The notes beneath the pieces were generated by a model. It saw only the letters and a program-made list of their open reading frames with translations, was not told the origin of the DNA and did not search any database. The translations under genes and the position numbers were made by a program. Positions 35,327-43,714 of a stretch of 64,000 bases of DNA are shown one piece after another. Origin of the DNA: JAFGUB01 sp050305515 (GTDB lineage Bacteria; Campylobacterota; Campylobacteria; Campylobacterales; Sulfurimonadaceae); assembly GCA_050305515.1 (NCBI GenBank), contig JBNLFL010000006.1, positions 1 to 64,000 on the forward strand, read 5' to 3'. Every line of letters begins with the position of its first letter. Position 1 is the stretch's first letter.

Positions 35327-35593
35327 TAACGACTCCAAACAGTAATTATTATCAGTAGTGCAGAATGTGCGGAATTTTAATTTAAACAAACAGTAAATGT
35401 CAAGTAGTTGTTATATTTAAAATATTTTTAACAAAATGTATTTGTTTTTGCAATAAATGTACCCATATCATTTATGTAATGTGAATACGTTTATACATGT
35501 TTTGGCTAGGCAGGTGATACTGATTGTAAGATGCAGATATTCATGATACAATCAGTTTTATCCGGTTTTTTGATAAACGTCAAGGAGTTTTTT
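35327..35593. other. AT-rich divergent intergenic region
   Basis: Separates the giant minus-strand gene from the plus-strand DUF1566 gene. It is markedly AT-rich around 35390-35480 and should carry both promoters. I see no palindrome copy or RNA gene here. Confidence 0.5.
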
Positions 35594-36073
35594 ATGATTA
35601 AAGCCGGCCTGATTGTCGCTTTAAGCACCACCGTAGCACTGGCATGGTTTTCACCACCGAGAGTGAATTTGGGCAAAAGTGACGATTCCCATCATATAGA
35701 TGCCAATTATGTCCGTATCGATGCGAAGGCGATTGTCGTCGATAGCAGAGGGAAAAAATATTTCTATGACGGTGCACCGTCAGATGCGGTGTCATTTGAT
35801 GGTGCGCTAGCATATTGCGCGGACATGAACCATTCCGGTTACACCGACTGGCGGGTCCCTACAAAAGAGGAGATGCGTGATCTTCTGGAAAATTCACGCA
35901 GCAGTGTCGCAATAAAGCATGCTTTCAAAAATGTCAAGGCGGCGCTCTACTGGTCATCTACCGAAACCTCTCTGAACAAAGCTTGGTATTTCGATTTTGA
36001 TCTTGGACGTTATGGCAAGCGGGAGAAAAATAAAAACTTTCACGTTCTCTGCGTTCGGGATGTTGCGCAATAG
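35594..36073 (+). CDS. Exported DUF1566 (Lcl) domain protein
   Basis: A 159-residue protein with a signal peptide (MIKAGLIVALSTTVALAWFS). The DUF1566 core is recognisable in FDGALAYCADMNHSGYTDWR followed by VPTKEEMRDLL, then ALYWSSTETSLNKAWYFDFD and a terminal LCVRDV. DUF1566 domains occur in bacterial surface and exported proteins of unclear function. The ATG at 35594 has AAGGAG six bases upstream and gives the correct signal peptide. It is divergent from the giant surface protein, possibly part of the same exported-protein module. Confidence 0.85.
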   Translation: MIKAGLIVALSTTVALAWFSPPRVNLGKSDDSHHIDANYVRIDAKAIVVDSRGKKYFYDGAPSDAVSFDGALAYCADMNHSGYTDWRVPTKEEMRDLLENSRSSVAIKHAFKNVKAALYWSSTETSLNKAWYFDFDLGRYGKREKNKNFHVLCVRDVAQ

Positions 36074-36090
36074 GATTTTCACGATTTCGC

Positions 36091-36096
36091 TACAAT
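36091..36096 (+). promoter_or_regulatory. -10 box (TACAAT) of proA
   Basis: TACAAT 31 bp before the proA ATG, 4 bp before CTACATGTAA, a one-mismatch form of the iterated palindrome. Confidence 0.5.
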
Positions 36097-36127
36097 TGCA
36101 CTACATGTAATGAAGGGTAACGAATTT

Positions 36128-37360
36128 ATGGAAAGATTTTTAGAAGAAGCAAAAGCGGCAAGCCGGGTATTGCTGCAGCTCAGTGGAGCTGAAAAAAATC
36201 GTATGCTGCGCGAGATGGCTGACGCATTGCGGAGCAATACCATCAATATCATCGAATCCAACGCTATCGACATGCGAGAAGGCAAAGCTGCCAATCTTGG
36301 AAGTGCACTGCTTGATCGTCTGCATCTGGATGAAAAACGTATTGAAGCGATGGCAGTTGCACTCGAGGAGATCGCCGCACTCAAAGAACCGGTAGGCCGC
36401 GTGCTTGAGGGCTGGATGACCGAAGAGGGGCTTAAAATTGAGAAAGTCAGCATTCCTATCGGTGTTATCGGCATTATCTACGAATCACGCCCTAATGTCA
36501 CATCCGACACTGCTGCACTCTGTTTTAAAAGTTCCAACGTCTGTATTCTCAAAGGGGGCAAGGAAGCTCAGCACTCCAATGAGGCCATTGCAGCCTCCCT
36601 TCGCAGTGTCCTTCAGAAAAACGGCCTGCCCGAAGCACTCATTTCACTGCTTCCCGATGCGACGCGCGAAGGTGTCGCCAAGCTGATTAAAATGGACAAA
36701 TACGTCGATCTCATCGTGCCGCGCGGGGGTGAAGCCCTGATTCGGTATGTCAGTGAGAATGCAACGGTTCCGGTAGTCAAACATGACAAAGGGCAGTGTC
36801 ATACTTACATTGACAAAGATGCCATTCTGGAAGACGCCATCCGTATTGCCATCAATGCCAAAGTGCAGCGTCCGGGTGTCTGTAACGCCATGGAAACCCT
36901 GCTGGTAGATCGTGCCATCGCCGCGGGAGCCCTACCGCAGCTCAAGGCAGCGTTTGATGCAGCGCACACACAGCTTAAAGGGTGTGATGCAACTCGGGAG
37001 ATTATTGAAGTAGATGTCGCAACCGAGGCCGATTTCGATACCGAATATCTCGCCAACATCCTTAATATTCGTGTTGTTGACGGGGTTGATGGGGCTATTG
37101 AGCATATTGTCCGGCACGGTTCGGGACACTCTGAAGCAATTATTACCCAAAATGTGACGGTTGCGGAGCGCTTTATGAACAGTATCGATGCGGCGGCACT
37201 CTATCTGAATGCATCAACGCGTTTTACCGATGGCGGTGCCTTCGGCTTTGGTGCGGAAGTGGGCATCAGTACCAACAAGCTGCATGCCCGCGGACCGATG
37301 GGAATCGAAGGACTGACGACCTATAAATATAAAATCTATGGCTCGGGCCAGATTCGTTAG
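36128..37360 (+). CDS. proA: Gamma-glutamyl phosphate reductase
   Basis: A 410-residue NADPH-dependent enzyme that reduces glutamyl-5-phosphate to the semialdehyde in proline synthesis. Visible motifs are IPIGVIGIIYESRPNVTSDT near residue 112, the cofactor-region LKGGKEAQHSN, YVDLIVPRGGEALIRYV, the catalytic-Cys region KVQRPGVCNAMETLLVD near 250, and GFGAEVGISTNKLHARGPMG near 377. The ATG at 36128 is preferred over one 18 bp upstream, because GAAGG lies at suitable distance and the N-terminus then matches the family. proB is not adjacent. Confidence 0.95.
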   Translation: MERFLEEAKAASRVLLQLSGAEKNRMLREMADALRSNTINIIESNAIDMREGKAANLGSALLDRLHLDEKRIEAMAVALEEIAALKEPVGRVLEGWMTEEGLKIEKVSIPIGVIGIIYESRPNVTSDTAALCFKSSNVCILKGGKEAQHSNEAIAASLRSVLQKNGLPEALISLLPDATREGVAKLIKMDKYVDLIVPRGGEALIRYVSENATVPVVKHDKGQCHTYIDKDAILEDAIRIAINAKVQRPGVCNAMETLLVDRAIAAGALPQLKAAFDAAHTQLKGCDATREIIEVDVATEADFDTEYLANILNIRVVDGVDGAIEHIVRHGSGHSEAIITQNVTVAERFMNSIDAAALYLNASTRFTDGGAFGFGAEVGISTNKLHARGPMGIEGLTTYKYKIYGSGQIR

Positions 37361-37369
37361 GAGTGTTGT

Positions 37370-38203
37370 ATGAACGAACCGATGGCGATGCAGGAGTGTG
37401 ATATTTATCAGATGCTGCTACAGCAGCTTGTCGATGCCCAGACGCATCTGGTTCTTGTTCTTGAGAATGAGAAAGCGGTGGCATCAAACCACGCTTTCAA
37501 TACCTTTTTTGATCTGGATAATATTTCGCAGTTTGCACGCGAAATCGGAGCTTTGGAGTATCGTTTCGTTCCCCATGATACCTATTTTCATGCAGGTAAG
37601 ATGGATGAAGGCGAAACCTGGTTTGAGGCCATTGAACGATGTGATCCAAGTGAAAGACTCGTCAGCATGCTCAGTGCAAAAATGGAACCGCACGCTTTTG
37701 AAGTGGTAGCGCTGGATCCGGTCGGTGTCTATCGTATCGTTGTCTTTCATGATGTGACAAAAACACTGATTAAGAGAATCCTGATTGAAAATGATGCCAG
37801 TCTTGACAAAGTCAGCGGGGCTTACAGTAAAGAGTATTTCATTCATACTGCTTCCAGCCTGAGTGATGCTGCCACATTTAATGAACGTCTCATCGCACTC
37901 ACACATATCCGGTTCTCGGCGGAACTTCCTATTGAATGTGAGGCTGATTTTCTTCAGGCCATCGTGGCCCGTATCAAGGGGGCGATTCGTTCCGAAGATA
38001 TGCTGGTACAGTGGAATCAACGGGAGCTACTGGTTGCTTATATGCTTCAAGATCCTACTGGAACCGATCCGATGTTGAATAAGCTTCGTCGTTTACTGGA
38101 TGTATGGACTTACGAAGGATGCAAAAGTTTCGAGTATCGTCTTCAGAGCGTGACTCAAAATCCCGGAGAACCAATCAGAGAACTCCTCAAACGGCTCGGT
38201 TGA
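37370..38203 (+). CDS. PAS-like protein with degenerate GGDEF domain
   Basis: A 277-residue cytoplasmic protein. Residues about 12-130 look PAS-like (THLVLVLENEKAVASNHAFN; VYRIVVFHDVTKTLIKR). A coiled junction leads to LDKVSGAYSKEYF, which resembles the D.LTGL.NR..F start of diguanylate cyclase domains. No GGDEF active-site motif follows, so it is presumably catalytically dead and may act in protein interaction or as a sensor. It lies 9 bp after proA and is probably co-transcribed, though unrelated in function. The 3' end abuts the convergent CZB gene with no gap. Confidence 0.6.
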   Translation: MNEPMAMQECDIYQMLLQQLVDAQTHLVLVLENEKAVASNHAFNTFFDLDNISQFAREIGALEYRFVPHDTYFHAGKMDEGETWFEAIERCDPSERLVSMLSAKMEPHAFEVVALDPVGVYRIVVFHDVTKTLIKRILIENDASLDKVSGAYSKEYFIHTASSLSDAATFNERLIALTHIRFSAELPIECEADFLQAIVARIKGAIRSEDMLVQWNQRELLVAYMLQDPTGTDPMLNKLRRLLDVWTYEGCKSFEYRLQSVTQNPGEPIRELLKRLG

Positions 38204-38647
38204 TCAATCGAAGCTTTGTGCCCGGACACGTCGGGTAAGCGCTTCCATCTTTTGAATAAGCTGTTTGGTGGTTACTTGCAAATCTTCAAAAGAGGTTTTT
38301 GCCAGATCGTGCTCATCGCGTGTCAGCTCTTTATGGCGTTTCCCCAAAAATTTTCTGAATACTCCCTGTCTGTCATCGAAGTATAGTTGATGAATTTTTG
38401 AGTATTCCTCATGCCAGAGTGTATGCAGGGCTTCAAGCTCATTATAAAAAGTTTTTCCAAGCGTCTCGGAGAGTATTTTGCCTTCACTGTAAAGCCAGGT
38501 GCCGAATTCGCACTGATAGTGATCCAAAATGACGGGCTGCGCTTTGAGAGGGATGTTTTTGATCAGGAATTCAACATGCTTGAGATTGGTCGTATGTACT
38601 TTTTTGACACGTTCAATCGTATCAAGAAGATTTTCTTTGTAGTTCAT
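38204..38647 (-). CDS. CZB (chemoreceptor zinc-binding) domain protein
   Basis: A 147-residue stand-alone CZB domain. The zinc-binding 3His/1Cys pattern is visible: HVEFL near residue 24, YQCEFGTWLYSEG near 44, ALHTLWHEEYSKIH near 73-86. CZB domains sense zinc or hypochlorous acid and usually sit at the end of chemoreceptors or diguanylate cyclases. Freestanding versions act in trans. The nearby PAS/degenerate-GGDEF protein (convergent) and cheZ (2.5 kb away) give a signalling context but no operon link. Confidence 0.82.
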   Translation of the reverse strand: MNYKENLLDTIERVKKVHTTNLKHVEFLIKNIPLKAQPVILDHYQCEFGTWLYSEGKILSETLGKTFYNELEALHTLWHEEYSKIHQLYFDDRQGVFRKFLGKRHKELTRDEHDLAKTSFEDLQVTTKQLIQKMEALTRRVRAQSFD

Positions 38648-38770
38648 TGACAGCTCGCTTTAAGAATCCGATTGTTTTTTCTGGACTATTATACTCGAGA
38701 ATCTGGATAATGCGTTGTTTCAGCTGAATTTTTGCGGGTTGTTATCGAAGAGAGAGGAATTCTGAAGAGA

Positions 38771-38793
38771 GGCAGAGCTTTTTCAGCTCTGCC
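38771..38793 (-). terminator. Terminator-like hairpin after glnA
   Basis: GGCAGAGCT-TTTTC-AGCTCTGCC on the plus strand, a perfect 9-bp stem, begins 10 bp after the glnA stop. The T-run after it is weak on the minus strand, so termination efficiency is uncertain. Confidence 0.65.
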
Positions 38794-38802
38794 TTCATGC
38801 TA

Positions 38803-40233
38803 TTAGCAAGAGTAAGTTGTTTTGAATTCGAAAGCAGTTGGACGTGCTTCGTCAGGCCAAACCTGAGTTTCAAATTTGTAGTGCTGATAGGTATCGATGA
38901 ACAGCTTGGAGAATGCCGGCTGAAGGAATTCGTTATCACGAATAAGCGCTTCGAGTGAACCGCGAAGGGTGTGTGGCATTTGCGGGATACCTTTCTCGCG
39001 GATCTCATCAAGTGAGAGTTCGAAAAGGTCTTCATCCATTGGACCAACCGGCTCGTATTTGTTCTGAATACCGTCAAGACCTGCCATCATCATTGCTGCA
39101 AATGCAAGGTATGGGCAAGAAGTAGAATCCGGGAAACGCATTTCGATACGTGTCGCTTTTTCACCCGCACCGTAAGGAATACGGCATGAAGCAGAGCGGT
39201 TCTGGCTGGAGTATGTCAGAATGCTTGGTGCTTCGAAGCCGGGAATCAGACGTTTGTAAGAGTTGGTAGATGCGTTGGTAAACGCGGCGACGGCACGAGC
39301 GTGTTTGAAGATACCGCCAATGTAGTGACGCGCTGTTTCAGAGATGTTACCGTATTCGCCCTCTTTGTAGAACAGGTTCTTGCCTTCTTTCCAGAGAGAC
39401 TGGTGTACGTGCATACCGTTACCGTTGTCGCCGTAAAGCGGTTTTGGCATGAATGTCGCAGTTTTGCCATTAAGGTGTGCAACCATTTTGATAACGTATT
39501 TGAGTTTTTGAACGTTGTCGGCGGCACCGATAATGTCAGAGAATACGATACCGATTTCACCCTGAGCCTGTGCTACTTCGTGGTGTCCAAGAACAACTTC
39601 AAGACCTACCTGCTCAAGAACCTGCATCATTTCAGCACGGAGATCAACCATGGAGTCGATTGGTGCTACCGGGAAATAACCGCCTTTGGTACGTGGGCGG
39701 TGACCTGTGTTGTACATGTCTTCAAATTTTGCATCGTCGTTCCATACGCCTTCATCAGAGTCAACACGGTAGTGAGATTCATTGATGGTGTCTTTGATGC
39801 GAACGTCATCAAAAATAAAGAACTCGTTTTCAGGTCCGAAGTAAGCCGCATCCGCAATACCAACGCTTTCAGCATATTTGAGTGCTTTTTTCGCAATAGA
39901 GCGTGGGCATTTTTCGTAAATTTCACCTTTATAGATGTCATAAACGTCACAGAAGACGATGATGGTAGGGTCGGCAGTGAATGGGTCAAGGAATGCTGTC
40001 GGAACATCTGGAAGAAGCAGCATGTCGGAGCGGTTGATCGGCTGCCACGCTTCGATGGATGACCCGTCGAACGGAAGACCGTTGGTGAGGTTCCCTTCAT
40101 TAACAGCGCTCATACGATACGTAACGTGGTGCCACATACCTTTAATATCGGTAAAACGGAAGTCTACAAACTGGACTTCATTCTCTTCACAAAATTTGAA
40201 GAACTCTTCTACATTATTTACGAATTTTCCCAT
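38803..40233 (-). CDS. glnA: Glutamine synthetase type I
   Basis: A 476-residue GSI enzyme that makes glutamine from glutamate, ammonia and ATP. Motifs: the N-terminal VDFRFTDIKGMWHHVTYR, DGSSIEAWQ, KPLYGDNGNGMHVHQSLWK near residue 260, and RLIPGFEAPSILTYSSQNRS near 340. The adenylylation loop reads DLFELS instead of NLYDLP, so the regulatory Tyr is Phe, as reported for Helicobacter pylori GS; GlnE-type adenylylation is unlikely. The gene is monocistronic, with a TATACT -10 and a perfect 12-bp palindrome upstream suggesting control at transcription. Confidence 0.96.
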   Translation of the reverse strand: MGKFVNNVEEFFKFCEENEVQFVDFRFTDIKGMWHHVTYRMSAVNEGNLTNGLPFDGSSIEAWQPINRSDMLLLPDVPTAFLDPFTADPTIIVFCDVYDIYKGEIYEKCPRSIAKKALKYAESVGIADAAYFGPENEFFIFDDVRIKDTINESHYRVDSDEGVWNDDAKFEDMYNTGHRPRTKGGYFPVAPIDSMVDLRAEMMQVLEQVGLEVVLGHHEVAQAQGEIGIVFSDIIGAADNVQKLKYVIKMVAHLNGKTATFMPKPLYGDNGNGMHVHQSLWKEGKNLFYKEGEYGNISETARHYIGGIFKHARAVAAFTNASTNSYKRLIPGFEAPSILTYSSQNRSASCRIPYGAGEKATRIEMRFPDSTSCPYLAFAAMMMAGLDGIQNKYEPVGPMDEDLFELSLDEIREKGIPQMPHTLRGSLEALIRDNEFLQPAFSKLFIDTYQHYKFETQVWPDEARPTAFEFKTTYSC

Positions 40234-40264
40234 TCGATTTCTCCTCGTACAAAAAAGTGCAGAC

Positions 40265-40270
40265 AGTATA
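40265..40270 (-). promoter_or_regulatory. -10 box (TATACT) of glnA
   Basis: On the minus strand TATACT is 31 bp before the glnA ATG, followed by a strong AGGAG Shine-Dalgarno. Confidence 0.55.
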
Positions 40271-40290
40271 GCAAAAAGGCCTCAAAAGCT

Positions 40291-40302
40291 GACAATATTG
40301 TC
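40291..40302. promoter_or_regulatory. Perfect palindrome GACAATATTGTC upstream of glnA
   Basis: A perfect 12-bp palindrome about 20 bp upstream of the glnA -10 box, overlapping where a -35 would lie and just after the convergently read end of the upstream minus-strand gene. A repressor or activator operator is likely, but the regulator is not identifiable here. Confidence 0.5.
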
Positions 40303-40305
40303 TGG

Positions 40306-41085
40306 TTAAAAATTAACCAATTCGCGGCGTCGGTTCCGGAATGTGGCACATTGCGTATACCCGACATCGCGTGCCAGTGTTTCGATTTCGTTCCGGTAGA
40401 GGCCTACCTGTTCAGGTTTGTGGGCATCGGAACCGAAAGTGACGGGAATACCCAGAGCAAAAGCCATCTCCAGCAGCGTACGCGAGGGGTAGGTCTCATT
40501 AATGGGCTTGCGTATGCCGGCGGCATTGATTTCCAGTACCATATTGGCGTTTTTAATCGCTTCCAGGGCCGGACGTGCGATGGTTTCGACCGGTTTTTTC
40601 GGAAGATATTTAAACACTTTTATCAGGTCAAGGTGGCCGACGATATCAAAAAGACGGCTGTTGGCCATTTGAGTAATCAGATCGAAATAGCGTTCCCAGA
40701 TGACATCAATATCTTCATGCTCGTACCGACCTATGAATTCGGGATTGTCAAAGCCCCATTCGTCGATGAAATGCACCGATCCAATGAGGTAGTCGACATC
40801 AGCTTCAAGGACACGCGAATCAATATGACCGGGCAGAAAATCGACCTCATAGGCAAAAAGGATGTCGACATCGTTTGCAAATTCTACCTTGACGTCGCGG
40901 ACCATTGCTTCATAAAGCGGCATCTCATCGAAAGACATCCGGTATTTCGGATCGAAACGCATCGGAGCGTGATCGGAAAAGCCGAATTGCTCCACACCAG
41001 CGGCGATGGCCTGCCGAACATAGGCTTCAGGGGTCCCTTCGGCATGGTTACAGAGTGTCGTATGATTGTGCAGATCGACTTTCAC
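40306..41085 (-). CDS. PHP-family histidinol-phosphatase
   Basis: A 259-residue PHP-fold metal-dependent phosphatase of the HisK/HisJ type, for histidine synthesis. Motifs are the N-terminal DLHNHTTLCNHAEGTPE (metal-binding His residues), GFSDHAPMRF near residue 35, DYLIGSVHFIDEW near 95, DIVGHLDLIKVF near 148 and FGSDAHKPEQVG near 232. Five His/Asp metal sites are thus preserved. It is 72 bp upstream of glnA, same strand, and divergent from cheZ; shared nitrogen/amino-acid context only. Confidence 0.9.
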   Translation of the reverse strand: MKVDLHNHTTLCNHAEGTPEAYVRQAIAAGVEQFGFSDHAPMRFDPKYRMSFDEMPLYEAMVRDVKVEFANDVDILFAYEVDFLPGHIDSRVLEADVDYLIGSVHFIDEWGFDNPEFIGRYEHEDIDVIWERYFDLITQMANSRLFDIVGHLDLIKVFKYLPKKPVETIARPALEAIKNANMVLEINAAGIRKPINETYPSRTLLEMAFALGIPVTFGSDAHKPEQVGLYRNEIETLARDVGYTQCATFRNRRRELVNF

Positions 41086-41148
41086 GGCTTTTCTCTTTTT
41101 AAAGTTTTGGTGATATTATAGTACAAACGAAACCATCAGGAGCAGAGA

Positions 41149-41838
41149 ATGACCCAGGAAGAGCTTGACGCTTTGATGAATGGCGATGTCGATTTGGGGG
41201 ATCTCGAAGAGGAAGTGGCAGCCGAAGATGCCCTTGAAGAGGTTGTGGAAGAAGAACCTGAAACCTATGGGAGCAGCTATAAAGCCTCGGCCAAAAACCA
41301 CTATCCGCCTCCGGCAACGGATGATCATAAAGTCGTGCATCAGCTTGATGATGTTACGAAAGAGAGCGAAGAGAAGGCAACGGAAATCTTCGATATTATC
41401 GAAGGCATCAGCAATGATGTCATGGATGCCGATGCCAAAGCTCAAAACACGATTGAAGTGCTGGAATCAAATATTGCCCTCTTCACCACGTTGACGCAGA
41501 AATTTCCCGGAGTTGAGCTCTTTAAAACACAGCTGGAAAAAAATGAAGATGCGCTCGGCTGTGCCAATGAGCTGCTTGAGACACTTCAAAACAGCGGCGA
41601 CAGCATTATGAATGTCATGGATATCATGCAGTATCAGGATATTCACCGCCAGAAAATCGAACGAGTCATCAACGTAATGCGTGCGCTTTCGGGTTACATG
41701 AATGCGCTTTTCGAAGGTCGTATCGATGATGATGCCCGCGTCAGTTCCGCAACGCATCTGCCCGGCGATACCTCCACGGAAGATGTTGTCAACAACGACG
41801 ATATTGAAGCACTGCTCGCCTCCTTCGGGCAAAAGTAA
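41149..41838 (+). CDS. cheZ: CheZ-type chemotaxis phosphatase (Helicobacter type)
   Basis: A 229-residue protein resembling the divergent CheZ of Helicobacter. The C-terminal helical domain has DIMQYQDIHRQKIERVINVM, which carries the catalytic D..Q motif (Asp and Gln of QDIHRQK), and the terminal DDIEALLASFGQK resembles the CheY-binding tail. The first residues, MTQEELDALM, resemble the CheY-binding start of FliM/FliY (LSQEEIDALL). It would dephosphorylate CheY-P at the motor. The central region (about 20-65) is acidic and low complexity. Confidence 0.8.
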   Translation: MTQEELDALMNGDVDLGDLEEEVAAEDALEEVVEEEPETYGSSYKASAKNHYPPPATDDHKVVHQLDDVTKESEEKATEIFDIIEGISNDVMDADAKAQNTIEVLESNIALFTTLTQKFPGVELFKTQLEKNEDALGCANELLETLQNSGDSIMNVMDIMQYQDIHRQKIERVINVMRALSGYMNALFEGRIDDDARVSSATHLPGDTSTEDVVNNDDIEALLASFGQK

Positions 41839-41884
41839 ACCCTCTTTTGGGTAGAATTCGCGAAAAATTAAAGAAGCAGCCATC

Positions 41885-43183
41885 GTGAAACGGGTCGAAC
41901 TCCTCTCGCCTGCGGGCAATCTTGAAAAGCTTAAAATCGCCATTGATTACGGTGCCGATGCCGTGTATGGCGGTGTGAGCCACTTTTCATTGCGCATCCG
42001 TTCGGGCAAAGAGTTCGATATGGAGAGTTTCAAAGCGGGCATTGACTACGCCCATGAACGGGGCAAAAAGGTCTATGTGACCATCAACGGATTCCCGTTC
42101 AACTCCCAGCTTTCCCTTCTTGAAAAACATATTGTCGCTATGGCCGCACTCGGTCCCGATGCCTTCATTGTTGCAACGCCGGGCGTTTTGCAGCTGGCCC
42201 ATCGTCTGGTTCCGCAGATGCCGCTGCATCTCTCAACGCAGGCCAATGTTATGAATGTACTGGATGCGCAGGTCTATTACAACATGGGTGCGCGCCGAAT
42301 TATTGTCGCGCGCGAAATTTCGCTAAAAGACGCCTGCGAAATCAAAAAAGCGCTGCCTGATCTGGAAATCGAGGTTTTTGTCCACGGCTCCATGTGTTTT
42401 GCCTACAGCGGTCGCTGTCTGATTTCGACACTTCAAAGCGGACGGGTACCCAACCGCGGCAGCTGTGCCAACGACTGCCGCTTTCCTTATGAGCTTTATG
42501 CCGCCAATCCTGAAACGGGAACCCTTTTTCGGCTTGAAGAGGACCCGGGTGTCGGTACCTACATCATGAACTCCAAAGACCTCAATCTGGCATCGCACAT
42601 CAAGGAGATCATCGATTCGGGGTGTGTCGATTCGCTCAAGATCGAGGGACGCACCAAAACCTCCTACTATGCGGCAATCACCGCGAAGACTTACCGTCAG
42701 GCGATTGATGATTATTACGAAGGCATCAGCCGTCCCGAGGCGTATCAGGAGGAGCTGCATACCATGCAGAACCGCGGGTTCACCGATGCCTATCTGATCA
42801 ACCGCCCCTTTGAAAAACATGACGATCAGAATCTCGACTACACCATGATGATGGGAACCCATCAGGTCAGCGGCATGGTCGATGAGAGCGGCAGTTACTT
42901 CATGGTAAAGTACAAAACGCTGCCCGGAGATGCGATGGAGATCGTCGCGCCCACAGGTACGCATATGGAAACGGTGGAAAACGAGATCGGAAGCATTACA
43001 TGTAATGATGCGGGTCATTGGTTCGTAACATTGAAAAAGCTTGTGGCGCAAAACGGCAAAGAGTGGGCTGAGGCACACAGTGGCAATCTGAATCCTTTCG
43101 TATTACCGGCGCCATTGCCGCCATACACCTTTTTCAGAATTCCTGCAACCGATGAGATGATGAGCGTCGCTCCCAAAATCTGA
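41885..43183 (+). CDS. U32-family peptidase / tRNA hydroxylation protein TrhP-like
   Basis: A 432-residue U32 protein. It begins with the (beta/alpha) barrel signature ELLSPAGNLEKLKIAIDYGA and DAVYGG. The U32 core motif is EVFVHGSMCFAYSGRCLIST near residue 160, followed by NRGSCANDCRFPYELY, giving the Cys cluster typical of the family, and SLKIEGRTKTSYY near 248. Family members TrhP/RlhA take part in prephenate-dependent 5-hydroxyuridine formation in tRNA or 23S rRNA modification, so true protease activity is doubtful. GTG start. A palindrome copy encodes Ile-Thr-Cys near the C-terminus. Confidence 0.9.
   Translation: MKRVELLSPAGNLEKLKIAIDYGADAVYGGVSHFSLRIRSGKEFDMESFKAGIDYAHERGKKVYVTINGFPFNSQLSLLEKHIVAMAALGPDAFIVATPGVLQLAHRLVPQMPLHLSTQANVMNVLDAQVYYNMGARRIIVAREISLKDACEIKKALPDLEIEVFVHGSMCFAYSGRCLISTLQSGRVPNRGSCANDCRFPYELYAANPETGTLFRLEEDPGVGTYIMNSKDLNLASHIKEIIDSGCVDSLKIEGRTKTSYYAAITAKTYRQAIDDYYEGISRPEAYQEELHTMQNRGFTDAYLINRPFEKHDDQNLDYTMMMGTHQVSGMVDESGSYFMVKYKTLPGDAMEIVAPTGTHMETVENEIGSITCNDAGHWFVTLKKLVAQNGKEWAEAHSGNLNPFVLPAPLPPYTFFRIPATDEMMSVAPKI
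42996..43005. repeat. TTACATGTAA palindrome inside U32 gene
   Basis: Coding copy read as Ile-Thr-Cys-Asn. First perfect copy after a gap of about 14.5 kb. Confidence 0.95.
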
Positions 43184-43207
43184 ATCCAAACCAAACAAAG
43201 GAGAACC

Positions 43208-43705
43208 ATGAAATTCGTATCGATTATTATCGGCAGCAAAAGTGACTATGAGGTAATGAAGGAGTGTGCCGACACCCTTGATAAATTCGGAGTCCCGTTC
43301 GAACTGATCATCTCTTCGGCGCACCGCTCGCCTGACCGCACGAAAGAGTATGTCAAAAAAGCAGAGGAAAAAGGGGCGCAGGTCTTTATTGCGGCAGCCG
43401 GTATGGCGGCGCATCTTGCGGGTGTTCTGGCGTCAAAAACGGTAAAACCCATCATCGGCGTGCCTATGAGCGCTTCGGCGCTCAGCGGTATCGATGCGCT
43501 GCTCTCCACGGTTCAGATGCCGGCTGGAATGCCAGTTGCTACTGTTGCCATAGGCAAGGCTGGAGCCACCAATTCGGCGTATCTGGCGATGCAGATGCTG
43601 GCACTCGAAAATGAGGACCTGCGTATCAAACTGCTTGAAGACCGTATCGCCAAAGCAAAAAAAGTCGAGATGGACTCCATGGAGATCGAGACTATTATAG
43701 AGTAA
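43208..43705 (+). CDS. purE: N5-carboxyaminoimidazole ribonucleotide mutase PurE
   Basis: A 165-residue class I PurE. The N-terminal motif IIIGSKSDYEVMKECADTL and the loop ISSAHRSPDRTKEYV (catalytic His) are conserved, as is AAGMAAHLAGVLASKTVKP. It interconverts N5-CAIR and CAIR in purine synthesis. It follows the U32 gene by 24 bp with AAAGGAG upstream and lies 9 bp before the next gene; purK is not adjacent. Confidence 0.95.
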   Translation: MKFVSIIIGSKSDYEVMKECADTLDKFGVPFELIISSAHRSPDRTKEYVKKAEEKGAQVFIAAAGMAAHLAGVLASKTVKPIIGVPMSASALSGIDALLSTVQMPAGMPVATVAIGKAGATNSAYLAMQMLALENEDLRIKLLEDRIAKAKKVEMDSMEIETIIE

Positions 43706-43714
43706 GGATGCATA

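Noticed and set aside
36101..36110. One-mismatch palindromes (10339, 13935, 36101, 50941, 62701)
   Set aside because: Not counted in the motif total. About two one-mismatch copies are expected by chance in 64 kb, so the five seen may be partly random or decayed sites.
39301..40062. A 253-codon open frame antisense to glnA
   Set aside because: Fully inside glnA, no independent evidence.
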